Positions 27,048-38,959 of a DNA stretch of 64,000 nt are shown in pieces. Made by a program: the position numbers and the translations under genes. Origin of the DNA: Sedimentibacter sp. SX930. Lineage in GTDB: Bacteria > Bacillota > Bacilli > Lactobacillales > Aerococcaceae. Numbering within the stretch: the stretch's first letter is position 1; each line of letters starts with the position of its first letter. The notes under the pieces were generated by a model. That model searched no databases. It saw only the letters and a list, made by a program, of their open reading frames with translations, and had not been told where the DNA came from. The stretch is from assembly GCA_002155105.1 (NCBI GenBank), contig MUZD01000004.1, positions 183,099 through 247,098 of the forward strand, written 5' to 3'.

Positions 27048-28436
27048 ATGAAAAATGAACAAACCATCAAAGACATTCTTGACGCTGTGGGAGGCCAGGA
27101 TAATGTCAAAAATTTTGAACACTGTGCTACAAGACTTCGAATTATCTTAAGAGATAACAGCAAGGTGAGCAAGGAAAAAGCGGAAGCTGTCACTGGAAGC
27201 AAAGGTTACTTCTTTAATACAGGACAACACCAGTTTATTTTCGGAACTGGAAAGGTAAATGAAGTCTATTCTGAATTTAAGCAATATACAAAGATGGATG
27301 AATCAGCGGATACAGCGTTTAAAGAAGACGTTTACTCCAACATGACTCCCGTTCAGAGAGTCGTTCGAACTTTGGCGGATATTCTAATTCCTCTAATTCC
27401 TGCACTGGTTACAACGGGACTATTAATGGGTTTAAGAGGACTTCTTGTGGAGCTGGGTGTAGAATTTAGTCCATTTATGTTGAGCATGTTCCAGATGCTG
27501 ACAGATACCGCATTTGCTTTCCTACCAGTACTTATTGCCTATAGTGCCACTCGTAAATTTGGTGGAAATCCCATCATCGGTATCGTAGTTGGCCTTATGA
27601 TGGTATCTCCTAATTTGCCTAATGCTTGGGCTGTAGCCGGTGGAAGCGCTGAAGCAATCAACGTTTCTTTCTTAGGACTTAATATTCCTATTGTAGGTTA
27701 TCAAGGATCTATCATCCCCGCTATCGTAGCAGGGTATCTAATATCAAGAATTGAGAAAGAGCTACGAAAAGTTGTTCCTCAAATCATCGACCTGATTGTA
27801 ACGCCGTTTGTAACATTAACAGTAACCATTTTTCTAATGCTCTTTATCTTAGGTCCTATCACTCATACATTCGAGATTGCAGTCAGTGACTTTATCGTTA
27901 TGCTGATCAATGCACCTTTAGGTATTGGATATATCCTTTTTGGCGCACTTCAACAACTCTTGGTTATTACAGGCCTTCATCACACTTTATCAATCATTGA
28001 GCTTCAGTTACTTGCCGATACGGGTGAAAATGTGCTGAATCCACTTATGACAGCCAGTATGGCTGGACAATTAGGGGCAGCAATCAGTGCAGCTTTACTA
28101 ATGAATGTTAAACTAAAGAGAACTAACGCTATTTCTTCTTCCACATCTACCTTATTTGGAATTACAGAACCTCTTCTCTTCGGTGTGAATCTGAGAAGTT
28201 TGAGAATACTGGTTTCCGGCATGTTGGGAGGAGCTGTGGGTGGTCTGCTTACGTATATCTTTGGCCTATCTGCTACAGGTATGGGAATCACCTTTATTCC
28301 TGGACTGTTGCTTTACACCAGTAGTTTCGCATCTATGATCCAGTACCTAGTTGTCATTGTAGGAGCATTTGTGACAGGGTTCATTGCTGTGAAAGTACAG
28401 TCGAATAAAATTTCAGAGCAGCTTAATTTAGATTAA
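27048..28436 (+). CDS. PTS sugar transporter EIIBC (sucrose/trehalose/MurNAc family)
   Basis: 462-residue permease that imports and phosphorylates a sugar. The EIIB domain (residues 1-85) has its phospho-cysteine in HCATRLRI (about residue 25); the EIIC domain with about ten membrane segments follows. No EIIA domain is attached, so phosphate must come from a separate glucose-type EIIA. It is clearly more AT-rich than the surrounding genes and uses different codons from the neighbouring scrA, which suggests later acquisition next to an existing sucrose promoter. Substrate within the family is open. The start follows AAAGGAGGAATTATTA. Confidence 0.92.
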   Translation: MKNEQTIKDILDAVGGQDNVKNFEHCATRLRIILRDNSKVSKEKAEAVTGSKGYFFNTGQHQFIFGTGKVNEVYSEFKQYTKMDESADTAFKEDVYSNMTPVQRVVRTLADILIPLIPALVTTGLLMGLRGLLVELGVEFSPFMLSMFQMLTDTAFAFLPVLIAYSATRKFGGNPIIGIVVGLMMVSPNLPNAWAVAGGSAEAINVSFLGLNIPIVGYQGSIIPAIVAGYLISRIEKELRKVVPQIIDLIVTPFVTLTVTIFLMLFILGPITHTFEIAVSDFIVMLINAPLGIGYILFGALQQLLVITGLHHTLSIIELQLLADTGENVLNPLMTASMAGQLGAAISAALLMNVKLKRTNAISSSTSTLFGITEPLLFGVNLRSLRILVSGMLGGAVGGLLTYIFGLSATGMGITFIPGLLLYTSSFASMIQYLVVIVGAFVTGFIAVKVQSNKISEQLNLD

Positions 28437-28452
28437 TTAAATAAAGAAAGAG

Positions 28453-28505
28453 GGGAGTGCCTCAGAACCAGAAAATCCTTTTCTGGTTCTGAGGCACTCC
28501 CTTTT
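28453..28505 (+). terminator. Terminator of EIIBC gene
   Basis: A perfect 23-bp stem (28453-28475 with 28479-28501) with a 3-nt loop is followed by TTTT. Confidence 0.95.
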
Positions 28506-28632
28506 CTAGGTTTATGGGCAGACCTACCCCGCCAAACCGCAAATAAGAGGCTGCCTCCTATTGAGACACCCCCTTCTAACGTGCGCCCGGAACGGGTGAT
28601 AACTTTGTGGTGAAAGTCCATCTCAGGCTTTA

Positions 28633-28668
28633 ATGAAGAAAGCAACAAATCGTTGGGTGGTACTGATA
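28633..28668 (+). pseudogene. Remnant of OFA transporter gene start
   Basis: These 36 bases match the first twelve codons of the OFA transporter at 20747-20782 with about three mismatches, starting with ATGAAGAAAG. The reading frame then leaves the homology at once. The neighbouring sequence 28502-28855 shows no intact gene; a stretch around 28670-28700 (GTGGACCCAATGTC) could be an insertion-sequence end, but this is not secure. Confidence 0.6.
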
Positions 28669-28874
28669 ATGTGGACCCAATGTCAAGGACATTCAAAAAA
28701 AGAGACTTTATGCAGCACTCAATAAAACCTGCTCCCTGTAATTGTCGGAAGTTCCTTCTTTTTCCTTCCACATGACTATCTTCAGCCTCAGCGGATTACG
28801 CGGAGGCCGAATCGAGCGGAAAGGCCATCGTCAGCCGATCTATAAAAAATACAAAATAAATTTTTAGAAAACGC

Positions 28875-28980
28875 TTGACTTTATCTTTGAAAGGGTTTAC
28901 TCTTCTTATTAAGAGGAACCGGTTTCACCAACACTGAAAACCTGCTCCTTATCGTTTTGAACCGAAAAGGAACCGGTTCC
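28875..28980 (+). promoter_or_regulatory. Sugar promoter/operator copy 3 (scrA promoter)
   Basis: TTGACT (28875-28880), 17 bp and TACTCT (28898-28903) with the cre-like element over the -35. Palindromes GGAACCGGTTTC (28915-28926) and GGAACCGGTTCC (28969-28980) are 54 bp apart, about five helical turns, which would suit a dimer-of-dimers repressor of the LacI type. Confidence 0.78.
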
Positions 28981-29053
28981 GCATGGAAGCGAAGTATTGT
29001 TATTATTGCACTTATTCTTAGGCAGAACAGATTAAAGGGAAGAGGGAGAAAAA

Positions 29054-30532
29054 ATGGATTACAAAAAGATTGCAGAAGAATTGTTGATGGACATCGGTGG
29101 AAAAGACAACGTACAGGCGGCGACGCACTGCGCGACACGACTACGCTTGGTTTTGAAAGATGAAAGCAAAGTCGATCAAGCGGGCTTGGATGAACGCGAC
29201 GAAGTAAAAGGGACTTTCTCAACGGCTGGTCAATACCAGATCATCCTGGGATCCGGGATCGTCAATGAAGTCTACAAAGAATTCATCAAAATGGCCGGAA
29301 TCGACGCCATGAGCAAAGAAGAAGTCAAAACAGCCGGCACGCAAAAATTGAATCCGATCCAACAAGGCGTCAAATTGCTTTCGGATATCTTCGTACCAAT
29401 CATCCCGGCCATCGTAGCTTGTGGTTTGATGATGGGATTGAACAACGTATTCACGGCACCGGATTTGTTTGTTACCGGAAAATCGCTGATTGAAGCTTAT
29501 CCGGCCATCGAAGGTTTTGCAGCGATGATCAACACTTTCTCCAACGCGGCATATGTCTTCCTTCCAGTCCTGATCGGTTTCAGCGCAACGCAGAAATTCG
29601 GCGGAAATCCATACTTGGGAGCTGTTTTGGGGATGTTGATGGTCCACCCGGATCTTGTCAATGCCTACGCCTATCCATCAGTTTTGGCTGCAGGCGAAGT
29701 GCCTTTCTGGAATATCTTCGGCTTCGAAATCGCGAAAGTCGGTTACCAAGGAACAGTACTGCCGATCTTGTTCGCATCTTACATCTTGGCAAAAATCGAA
29801 ACTTTCTTGCACAAACGCGTGCACACATCATTGGATAACCTGGTCACACCGCTGTTCGCTATAATCAGCACTGGCTTCCTGACTTTCACTTTGGTGGGAC
29901 CTCTGACGCGCACACTCGGCGACGTGATGACAAACAGCCTTGTATGGTTGTATGACACAACAGGTGCCATCGGCGGAGCCATCATCGGTTTCTTCTACGC
30001 TCCACTGGTCGTTACCGGTATGCACCACAGCTTCATCGCTGTCGAAACGCAATTGTTGGCTGATATCGCCAAAACAGGCGGTACGTTCATCTTCCCGATC
30101 GCCGCTATGTCAAACGTGGCTCAAGGAGCTGCCGCATTGGCGATGTTCTTCATTATCAAGGAACAAAAAGCGAAAAGCTTGGCTTCCGCTTCCGCCATCT
30201 CTGCTTACTTGGGAATCACTGAGCCTGCCATGTTCGGTATCAACTTGAAATACCGCTACCCGTTCTACGCAGCAATGATCGGTTCTGGTGTCAGCAGCGC
30301 GTTCATCTCCTTCTTCAAGGTTAAAGCGATCGCAATGGGCGCAGCCGGCCTGCCGGGCGTCATCTCGATCAAACAAGAAGACTTGTGGATCTACGTCTTG
30401 GGCATGCTGATTGCGACACTCACGACAGTATCCATGACCTATGTCTTAAGCAAACGCGACTGGACAAAAGACGAAGCGAAAAAAAGAAATGAAGAACAAG
30501 TTCCTTCAACTTTGAATAAGGAAACACTGTGA
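29054..30532 (+). CDS. scrA: PTS sucrose transporter EIIBC
   Basis: 492-residue sucrose-type permease that delivers sucrose-6-phosphate. EIIB (residues 1-90) carries the phospho-cysteine in THCATRLRLVL (about residue 26). EIIC follows with VVTGMHHSFIAVETQLLAD and ITEPAMFGIN, typical for the sucrose branch. No EIIA domain is fused, unlike many streptococcal ScrA proteins. It lies 78 bp upstream of scrB in the same direction, which fixes the substrate with good probability. Control is by the promoter/operator just upstream. Confidence 0.94.
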   Translation: MDYKKIAEELLMDIGGKDNVQAATHCATRLRLVLKDESKVDQAGLDERDEVKGTFSTAGQYQIILGSGIVNEVYKEFIKMAGIDAMSKEEVKTAGTQKLNPIQQGVKLLSDIFVPIIPAIVACGLMMGLNNVFTAPDLFVTGKSLIEAYPAIEGFAAMINTFSNAAYVFLPVLIGFSATQKFGGNPYLGAVLGMLMVHPDLVNAYAYPSVLAAGEVPFWNIFGFEIAKVGYQGTVLPILFASYILAKIETFLHKRVHTSLDNLVTPLFAIISTGFLTFTLVGPLTRTLGDVMTNSLVWLYDTTGAIGGAIIGFFYAPLVVTGMHHSFIAVETQLLADIAKTGGTFIFPIAAMSNVAQGAAALAMFFIIKEQKAKSLASASAISAYLGITEPAMFGINLKYRYPFYAAMIGSGVSSAFISFFKVKAIAMGAAGLPGVISIKQEDLWIYVLGMLIATLTTVSMTYVLSKRDWTKDEAKKRNEEQVPSTLNKETL

Positions 30533-30610
30533 CCCAATCGGTCTAATTTCCGAGAGGCAGGCTTGGACTGCTGGACATACGACTAATTTGATACGGAAAG
30601 GAATAACACG

Positions 30611-32101
30611 ATGAAAGAATGGACGCGCGAGGAGCGCTATAAAAAACTCTCGGATTATTCCGACGACTATATGGAAGAATTGGCGAAAAGGGTGGCGCAG
30701 TCGCCCTTCCGCCAAAACTACCACATCCAACCGAACACAGGCCTTTTGAACGATCCGAACGGCTTCACCTATTTCGACGGCAAATGGCATCTCTTCTATC
30801 AATGGTTTCCGATGGGCGCGGTCCACGGCCTGAAGCACTGGTTCCATCTGACTTCGACAGATCTCGTGCAATGGAAAGAGGAGGGCGTCGCGCTGTTGCC
30901 TGACACGGAGTACGACAGCCACGGCGTCTATTCCGGCAGCGGCTTCGTCAAGGACGGCCAGCTGCACATCATGTACACCGGCAATGTCCGCACGGAAGAA
31001 TGGGAAAGGGTGCCGAACCAAATCGTTGCCCGCATGGAGGCGGACGGCAGCTTCACGAAGTTCCTGCCGCCTGCTATCGCCGGCAATCCTGAAGGCTATA
31101 CCGACCATGTCCGCGATCCCAAAGTCTGGGAGCAGCACGGCATCTATTACACAGTCATCGGTGCCCAACGCACCGACGAAACCGGCACGATCCTGATGTA
31201 CCGCTCAAAGGATGCCTTGGAATGGGAATTGATGGGCGAAGTCGATGCCGGCTTGCCGGACTTCGGCTTCATGTGGGAATGCCCGGATCTGTTCGAAATC
31301 GATGGCAAAACGGTGTTGCTGTTTTCACCGCAAGGACTGGAGCCGGAAGGCGACCGTTACCACAACATTTTTCAGACCGGTTATGTCATCGCTGATGATT
31401 TCCGGATGGATGAGCTGAAATTGGAGCATGAAGGCTTCCAGGAACTGGATGCCGGTTTCGATTTCTACGCCACCCAGACCGCCGAAAGCCCGGACGGCCG
31501 CCGCATCCTGACGGCCTGGATGGGCTTGCCGGATGTTGCGTACCCGACCGACAGCGAAGACTGGGCGCACTGCCTGACCTTGCCGCGCGAGTTGTCCATC
31601 AAGGATGGCAAATTGATCCAGCAACCGGTCCGCGAACTGGTTGCGTTGCGTAAAAAGCAGGCCTTGTCTGAATCCGGATTGTTGTCTGAGGCTAAGCGTT
31701 TCGAGCGCAACGGCGCAAACTGCTACGAACTCCAGCTGGATGTGACATTCCCGGCGTTAGCCGACCTCGCGCCGGTGACATTGGATCTCTGCGAAGATGC
31801 AGCCAACGACAAACGTTTCCGCATCACCTTGGATCCAGCCACGAAGAAAATCACAATCGACCGAAGCCAATGCGGCATCCCGTTCGCCGAAGAATTTGGA
31901 ACGACCCGCACGCTAGCGGTCGGACAGATGGATGCAGTGAAACTGCAGATTTTCGTAGACACCAGTTCAATCGAAATATTCGTCAACGACGGCGAAGGCA
32001 CCTTCACTTCCCGCGTATTCCCCGAAGCGGGAGAAACTGGCCTGTCGCTCGCGGCAGGCAGCACAATCGATTACAGCCTCGAAATTTGGGAATTGGCCTG
32101 A
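30611..32101 (+). CDS. scrB: Sucrose-6-phosphate hydrolase (GH32)
   Basis: Cytoplasmic beta-fructosidase that splits sucrose-6-phosphate into glucose-6-phosphate and fructose, 496 residues. GH32 hallmarks: nucleophile Asp48 in LLNDPNG, transition-state Asp169 in RDPKVW, acid/base Glu223 in ECPDLF. The C-terminal beta-sandwich ends in SSIEIFVNDGEGTFTSR. No signal peptide is present, consistent with a phospho-substrate. Second gene of the scrA-scrB operon; a fructokinase gene is not adjacent. Confidence 0.96.
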   Translation: MKEWTREERYKKLSDYSDDYMEELAKRVAQSPFRQNYHIQPNTGLLNDPNGFTYFDGKWHLFYQWFPMGAVHGLKHWFHLTSTDLVQWKEEGVALLPDTEYDSHGVYSGSGFVKDGQLHIMYTGNVRTEEWERVPNQIVARMEADGSFTKFLPPAIAGNPEGYTDHVRDPKVWEQHGIYYTVIGAQRTDETGTILMYRSKDALEWELMGEVDAGLPDFGFMWECPDLFEIDGKTVLLFSPQGLEPEGDRYHNIFQTGYVIADDFRMDELKLEHEGFQELDAGFDFYATQTAESPDGRRILTAWMGLPDVAYPTDSEDWAHCLTLPRELSIKDGKLIQQPVRELVALRKKQALSESGLLSEAKRFERNGANCYELQLDVTFPALADLAPVTLDLCEDAANDKRFRITLDPATKKITIDRSQCGIPFAEEFGTTRTLAVGQMDAVKLQIFVDTSSIEIFVNDGEGTFTSRVFPEAGETGLSLAAGSTIDYSLEIWELA

Positions 32102-32123
32102 AGAAGCGAGAGATAACAGTTAA

Positions 32124-32177
32124 ACGCACCACACTCCTTGGCTCTGGAAGCAGAGCAAGGAGTGGTGCGTTTTTTTC
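32124..32177 (+). terminator. Terminator of scrA-scrB
   Basis: A long stem (ACGCACCAC from 32124 with GTGGTGCGT ending 32170, inner CTCCTTG/CAAGGAG) is followed by seven T. Confidence 0.93.
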
Positions 32178-32327
32178 GTTTAGCGCGTAGGACGAAGGAA
32201 CCATTTCCGGCGCGTTGCCCGAATGGAACAGCTCTCTTATTTCAACAAATATTTTGAATAAATATGCATAGATAAGCTGGTTTTCGTTATACTAGAGAGG
32301 ATAAAAACTTTAGGGGTGGATCCGTAA

Positions 32328-33110
32328 GTGGTAGATATTGCGAAGTTATTTCAAGGTAAGGAATTAAGTGAATCAGATCAGCAACTGTTGGCCTACATCA
32401 TCAATAATATGGATACCGTTTTACAAATGGGCGTCCGTCAGATTGCCAAAGAAAATTACACCTCACCAGCAAGTGTCATCCGCTTGTCAAAAAAGCTAGG
32501 CTATACGGGCTTCATCGATCTTTATTATCACTTGTTGCCGCTTGTTAATGCCGAAACAGTGCCTGCAGGAACTTCGGAAGATGAATTTTTCCAACTGGAT
32601 CATGCGCTCGTACTGCAACATAATTCAATAGAGGATATGGACGAGTTCATCGAGAAAGTATTGTGTTTGAACGGAAAATTTATTTTCATCTACGCTGCCG
32701 GTTTTTCGGCGATTGCAGCGGAATATCTCTACAAAAAACTGTTACTGTTGGGGAAACAGGTCATTCTTGCCACCACATTGGATTCTATTGGTGTGTTAGA
32801 GAATAATCTGAAGAATATTGGGGCTTTTGTAGCCATTTCCAAATCGGGGGAAACGCAAAGCGTCATCGAAAAGGTGCTGAAAGCGAAAAATGCAGACATT
32901 TTTACAGTAGCATTCACCAAGGAAACACCTAATCGGCTAGGTGAATGCAGTAATCTGAATTTTAAGGTTACCGATCAACACAAACTTGATGACAGGAATC
33001 TGCTGCCCAATACTTTCTTTCCCTTTACATTGCTGCTTGTGGAGTATCTATTGAGCCGTTACCTGAAAGAAATCAATGAAGTTGAAGAGCCAACAGAAGA
33101 AAAAGCATAA
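32328..33110 (+). CDS. RpiR/MurR family transcriptional regulator
   Basis: 260 residues: an N-terminal helix-turn-helix (ENYTSPASVIRLSKKLGYTG, near residues 43-62) and a C-terminal SIS sugar-phosphate domain with GKFIFIYAAGFSA and ISKSGETQSVIE. Such regulators sense phosphosugars. Translation starts at GTG behind AGGGGTGG. It is followed by its own terminator and then by the alpha-glucoside PTS and GH4 genes, which are the likely targets. Base composition here turns more AT-rich than in the bio and scr regions. Confidence 0.92.
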   Translation: MVDIAKLFQGKELSESDQQLLAYIINNMDTVLQMGVRQIAKENYTSPASVIRLSKKLGYTGFIDLYYHLLPLVNAETVPAGTSEDEFFQLDHALVLQHNSIEDMDEFIEKVLCLNGKFIFIYAAGFSAIAAEYLYKKLLLLGKQVILATTLDSIGVLENNLKNIGAFVAISKSGETQSVIEKVLKAKNADIFTVAFTKETPNRLGECSNLNFKVTDQHKLDDRNLLPNTFFPFTLLLVEYLLSRYLKEINEVEEPTEEKA

Positions 33111-33145
33111 AAAGTTGGAAAGCGGAAGTAAAAAAATAGTCAGTG

Positions 33146-33178
33146 AAACGTGTTTCGTCTTTGCGAAACACGTTTTTT
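33146..33178 (+). terminator. Terminator of RpiR regulator
   Basis: AAACGTGTTTCG (33146-33157) pairs with CGAAACACGTTT (33164-33175), then T. It separates the regulator transcript from the PTS genes. Confidence 0.85.
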
Positions 33179-33259
33179 AACGTTATGAAAGCCTTTTATT
33201 TCCGGACAATTCTCGCTACACTGTAAACATCTTAAAGAAATTATATTGGAGGGAAACAA

Positions 33260-36206
<2,947 letters not shown>

Positions 36207-36267
36207 TCGTAAATGGAGCCAGAATTGTATGTAATTCGAAAAGTATCACCTGAAAGATAACTGATTG

Positions 36268-36308
36268 AAAAAGGATTCCTGCTCATTAAAGAGATAGGGA
36301 TCCTTTTT
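36268..36308 (+). terminator. Terminator of alpha-glucoside operon
   Basis: AAAAAGGA (36268-36275) pairs with TCCTTTTT (36301-36308), with partly paired interior GGATTCC/GGGATCC. Confidence 0.65.
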
Positions 36309-36412
36309 GCGTGCGGCTATAACGATAGGCTGTGTGAATATAAACAAGGGCTGACCTAAAAAATCGAATATCCAGTCAGTATTCGGTAAATAAAACAAAA
36401 ATAGTACCAAGA

Positions 36413-36492
36413 TTGTTGAATGTATACCGACATTCGACAATTTCTGATCCACCGCGGATCAGATTGTCGAATAACTCCCGATTATTCGACAA
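36413..36492. repeat. Hairpin array D (TTGTCGAAT family), 2 units
   Basis: Hairpins 36413-36440 (arms TTGTTGAAT and ATTCGACAA, 10-nt loop) and 36464-36492 (TTGTCGAAT and ATTCGACAA, 11-nt loop) start 51 bp apart. The 23-nt linker between them is itself palindromic (CTGATCC/GGATCAG, 36444-36462). It lies in the 650-bp gap 36207-36861, which otherwise holds only the upstream terminator and the opuA promoter. Confidence 0.88.
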
Positions 36493-36663
36493 TCTATAAA
36501 TCATAATGACTAAATGCCGATATGTTGCGCATGGTTAATTGCAATATGTCTATCCATTAAACAACTTATTTAAAAAAAATCCAAATTCACTACGGTTACC
36601 TTTAGGAAGCGCGTGTAACCGCATCCTTTTTCACAAAAAATTCACAAGTTTTTCATTTTTGAT

Positions 36664-36691
36664 TTGCATATCCGCGCCATAACTGGATAAT
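36664..36691 (+). promoter_or_regulatory. Probable promoter of opuA operon
   Basis: TTGCAT (36664-36669) and GATAAT (36686-36691) are 16 bp apart, about 170 bp before the first gene, leaving a long leader. Confidence 0.45.
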
Positions 36692-36861
36692 AGTGGTTAT
36701 AGCTTTGTGATGTAACGAAATTATCTTCAATTTATATTTTCGGAATAAATGAAAATGTAACACTATATTTGTACATTACGGAGACGCACAATCGGATTCG
36801 GGCTTTCATTCCCATTACCAACAGAATCCACGCATATAGCATTAAAAATTTGAGAGGAGCA

Positions 36862-38064
36862 ATGCACTTGCCGAAAATAAAAATAGAGAACGTAACGAAA
36901 ATTTTTGGAAAAAAAGCAGAGAAGGCTCTGGAGCTTCTTGAACAAAAGAAGAGCAAGCAAGACATCCTGCGCGCCACTGGGGCGACAGTAGGGGTCAACA
37001 ACGTCAGTCTTTCCATAGAAGAAGGGGAAATCTTCGTCATCATGGGTCTTTCCGGAAGCGGGAAGTCCACACTTGTGCGGATGTTCAACCGTTTGATCGA
37101 ACCGACAAAGGGGAACATCCTGATCGACGGAGAGAACTTATCAATCATGGACAAGAAGGAATTGCGCCAAGTCCGTCGGGAAAAAATGAGTATGGTTTTC
37201 CAGAACTTCGGCTTATTCCCGCATCGCACGATTTTGGAGAACACCGAATACGGATTGGAAGTTCAAGGTGTCGCAAAAGCCGAGCGCAAGGAACGAGCGC
37301 AACAGGCCTTGGAAAATTCCGGCCTTGGCGATTACAGTCATCAGTATCCCAACCAATTATCAGGCGGGATGCAGCAAAGGGTCGGTTTGGCCCGTGCTTT
37401 GGCGAATGACCCGGAAATCCTGTTGATGGACGAGGCCTTCTCGGCTTTGGATCCATTGATCCGTCGTGAGATGCAGGATGAACTGTTGGATCTACAGGCA
37501 AACGTCAAAAAGACCATCATCTTCATCACCCATGATCTGAACGAAGCTTTGCGCATCGGAGACCGGATTGCGCTGCTGAAAGATGGGGAATTGGTCCAAA
37601 TAGGTACGCCGGAGGAAATTTTGACCAATCCGGCAACACGCTATGTCGAAAAATTCGTGGAGGACGTCGACCGTTCTAAAGTATTGACTGCCGAACACAT
37701 CATGAAGCGTCCAATCGTCATGAATATCGAAAAACATGGCCCGCTGTTCGCATTGGAATTATTGCGCCAAGAAGGGATTTCAACAATCCTTGTGGTGGAC
37801 AATCACCGCAGACTGAAAGGGTACATCACTGCCGAGGACGCTTCGAAAGCGTTGAAAGCCAACACTACTAGAGTGGATGGCATCCTCAGAGAAGATATCC
37901 CGACAGTCTCCAAAGATACTACCTTGAGCGATATTTTCCCGATCATCCATGATTCAAGCTCGCCGGTCGCTGTCATCGAAAACGACAGATTGGTGGGTGT
38001 ACTTGTCAGAGGCGCCGTCATAGCCGCTTTGGCAGGAGAAAGCGAGGTGTCCGTAAATGGATAA
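36862..38064 (+). CDS. opuAA: Glycine betaine ABC transporter ATP-binding protein
   Basis: ATPase of an osmoprotectant importer, 400 residues. Walker [10 protein letters not shown] (about residue 62), signature [15 protein letters not shown] and Walker [13 protein letters not shown] are present, then a C-terminal pair of CBS domains (about residues 270-395) that in OpuA sense ionic strength or cyclic-di-AMP. The N-terminal region before Walker A has the ProV/OpuAA-specific helix. ATG 36862 follows GAGAGGAG closely; TTG 36868 is an alternative. The stop overlaps the permease start by 8 bp. Confidence 0.94.
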   Translation: MHLPKIKIENVTKIFGKKAEKALELLEQKKSKQDILRATGATVGVNNVSLSIEEGEIFVIMGLSGSGKSTLVRMFNRLIEPTKGNILIDGENLSIMDKKELRQVRREKMSMVFQNFGLFPHRTILENTEYGLEVQGVAKAERKERAQQALENSGLGDYSHQYPNQLSGGMQQRVGLARALANDPEILLMDEAFSALDPLIRREMQDELLDLQANVKKTIIFITHDLNEALRIGDRIALLKDGELVQIGTPEEILTNPATRYVEKFVEDVDRSKVLTAEHIMKRPIVMNIEKHGPLFALELLRQEGISTILVVDNHRRLKGYITAEDASKALKANTTRVDGILREDIPTVSKDTTLSDIFPIIHDSSSPVAVIENDRLVGVLVRGAVIAALAGESEVSVNG

Positions 38065-38911
38065 TCTATTAAATTTCATTCCTGAATTGCCGGTTGCCGA
38101 GTTCACTGAATACGTCACGGACAAGACCGCTGACACGTTCAGTTTCCTGTTCGATCCGATCAAAGCGTCTTCGCAGACTTTGATCGATCTGATGACTTCA
38201 ACGTTGACGGCCATACCGGCAGTCATCCTGATCGCATTAGTGGCTCTGTTGGCATTCTTTGCCTCAGGGAAAAAATTCGGACTGTCCATCTTTTCTGTCG
38301 TCGGTCTCTGGTTCATTTATAACCAAGGACTATGGGAAGACTTGATGTTCACCTTGACGCTGGTCTTGTTCTCGAGCTTACTGTCCGTCCTGATCGGCGT
38401 GCCTTTCGGTATCCTGATGGCGAAAAACAAACTTGCGAACAGCATCATCAATCCGGTCTTGGATTTCATGCAGACAATGCCAGCCTTCGTTTATCTGATT
38501 CCGGCCGTAGCTTTCTTCGGAATCGGGATGGTTCCCGGGGTGCTTGCGTCACTTATTTTCGCGATCCCGCCGACTGTCCGCTTCACGAATCTGGGAATCA
38601 GACAAGTTTCCACCGAACTGGTTGAAGCAGCCGAATCATTCGGCAGCACCGGCGCACAGCGGTTGTTCAAAGTCGAGTTGCTGTTGGCGAAATCCACGAT
38701 CATGGCCGGCATCAACCAAACCGTTATGCTGTCCTTGTCGATGGTCGTCATCGCTTCGATGATCGGTGCTCCTGGATTGGGCCGTAATGTACTTTCCGCC
38801 TTGCAGCGCGCCAAAATCGGTTCCGGTTTCGTATCCGGGTTGGCTTTGGTTGTGCTTGCCATCATCATCGACCGTCTGACCCAAAAATTCAGCAAAAAGA
38901 GCGCAGCATAA
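38057..38911 (+). CDS. opuAB: Glycine betaine ABC transporter permease
   Basis: 284-residue membrane subunit of the ProW/OpuAB family with six to seven hydrophobic segments. The sequence [20 protein letters not shown] and the coupling loop [19 protein letters not shown] are typical. Unlike lactococcal OpuABC the substrate-binding domain is not fused, and is encoded by the next gene. Its start overlaps the ATPase gene, indicating coupled translation. Confidence 0.94.
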   Translation: MDNLLNFIPELPVAEFTEYVTDKTADTFSFLFDPIKASSQTLIDLMTSTLTAIPAVILIALVALLAFFASGKKFGLSIFSVVGLWFIYNQGLWEDLMFTLTLVLFSSLLSVLIGVPFGILMAKNKLANSIINPVLDFMQTMPAFVYLIPAVAFFGIGMVPGVLASLIFAIPPTVRFTNLGIRQVSTELVEAAESFGSTGAQRLFKVELLLAKSTIMAGINQTVMLSLSMVVIASMIGAPGLGRNVLSALQRAKIGSGFVSGLALVVLAIIIDRLTQKFSKKSAA

Positions 38912-38959
38912 CGACTCAACTATTCCTAATTGCCAAACAAAAAGGAGAGAAATATACAT

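Noticed and set aside
28433..28771. 112-residue minus-strand frame after the EIIBC gene
   Set aside because: It runs through the terminator hairpin and the transporter remnant and resembles no family I know. A possible insertion-sequence end near 28670 could not be supported.
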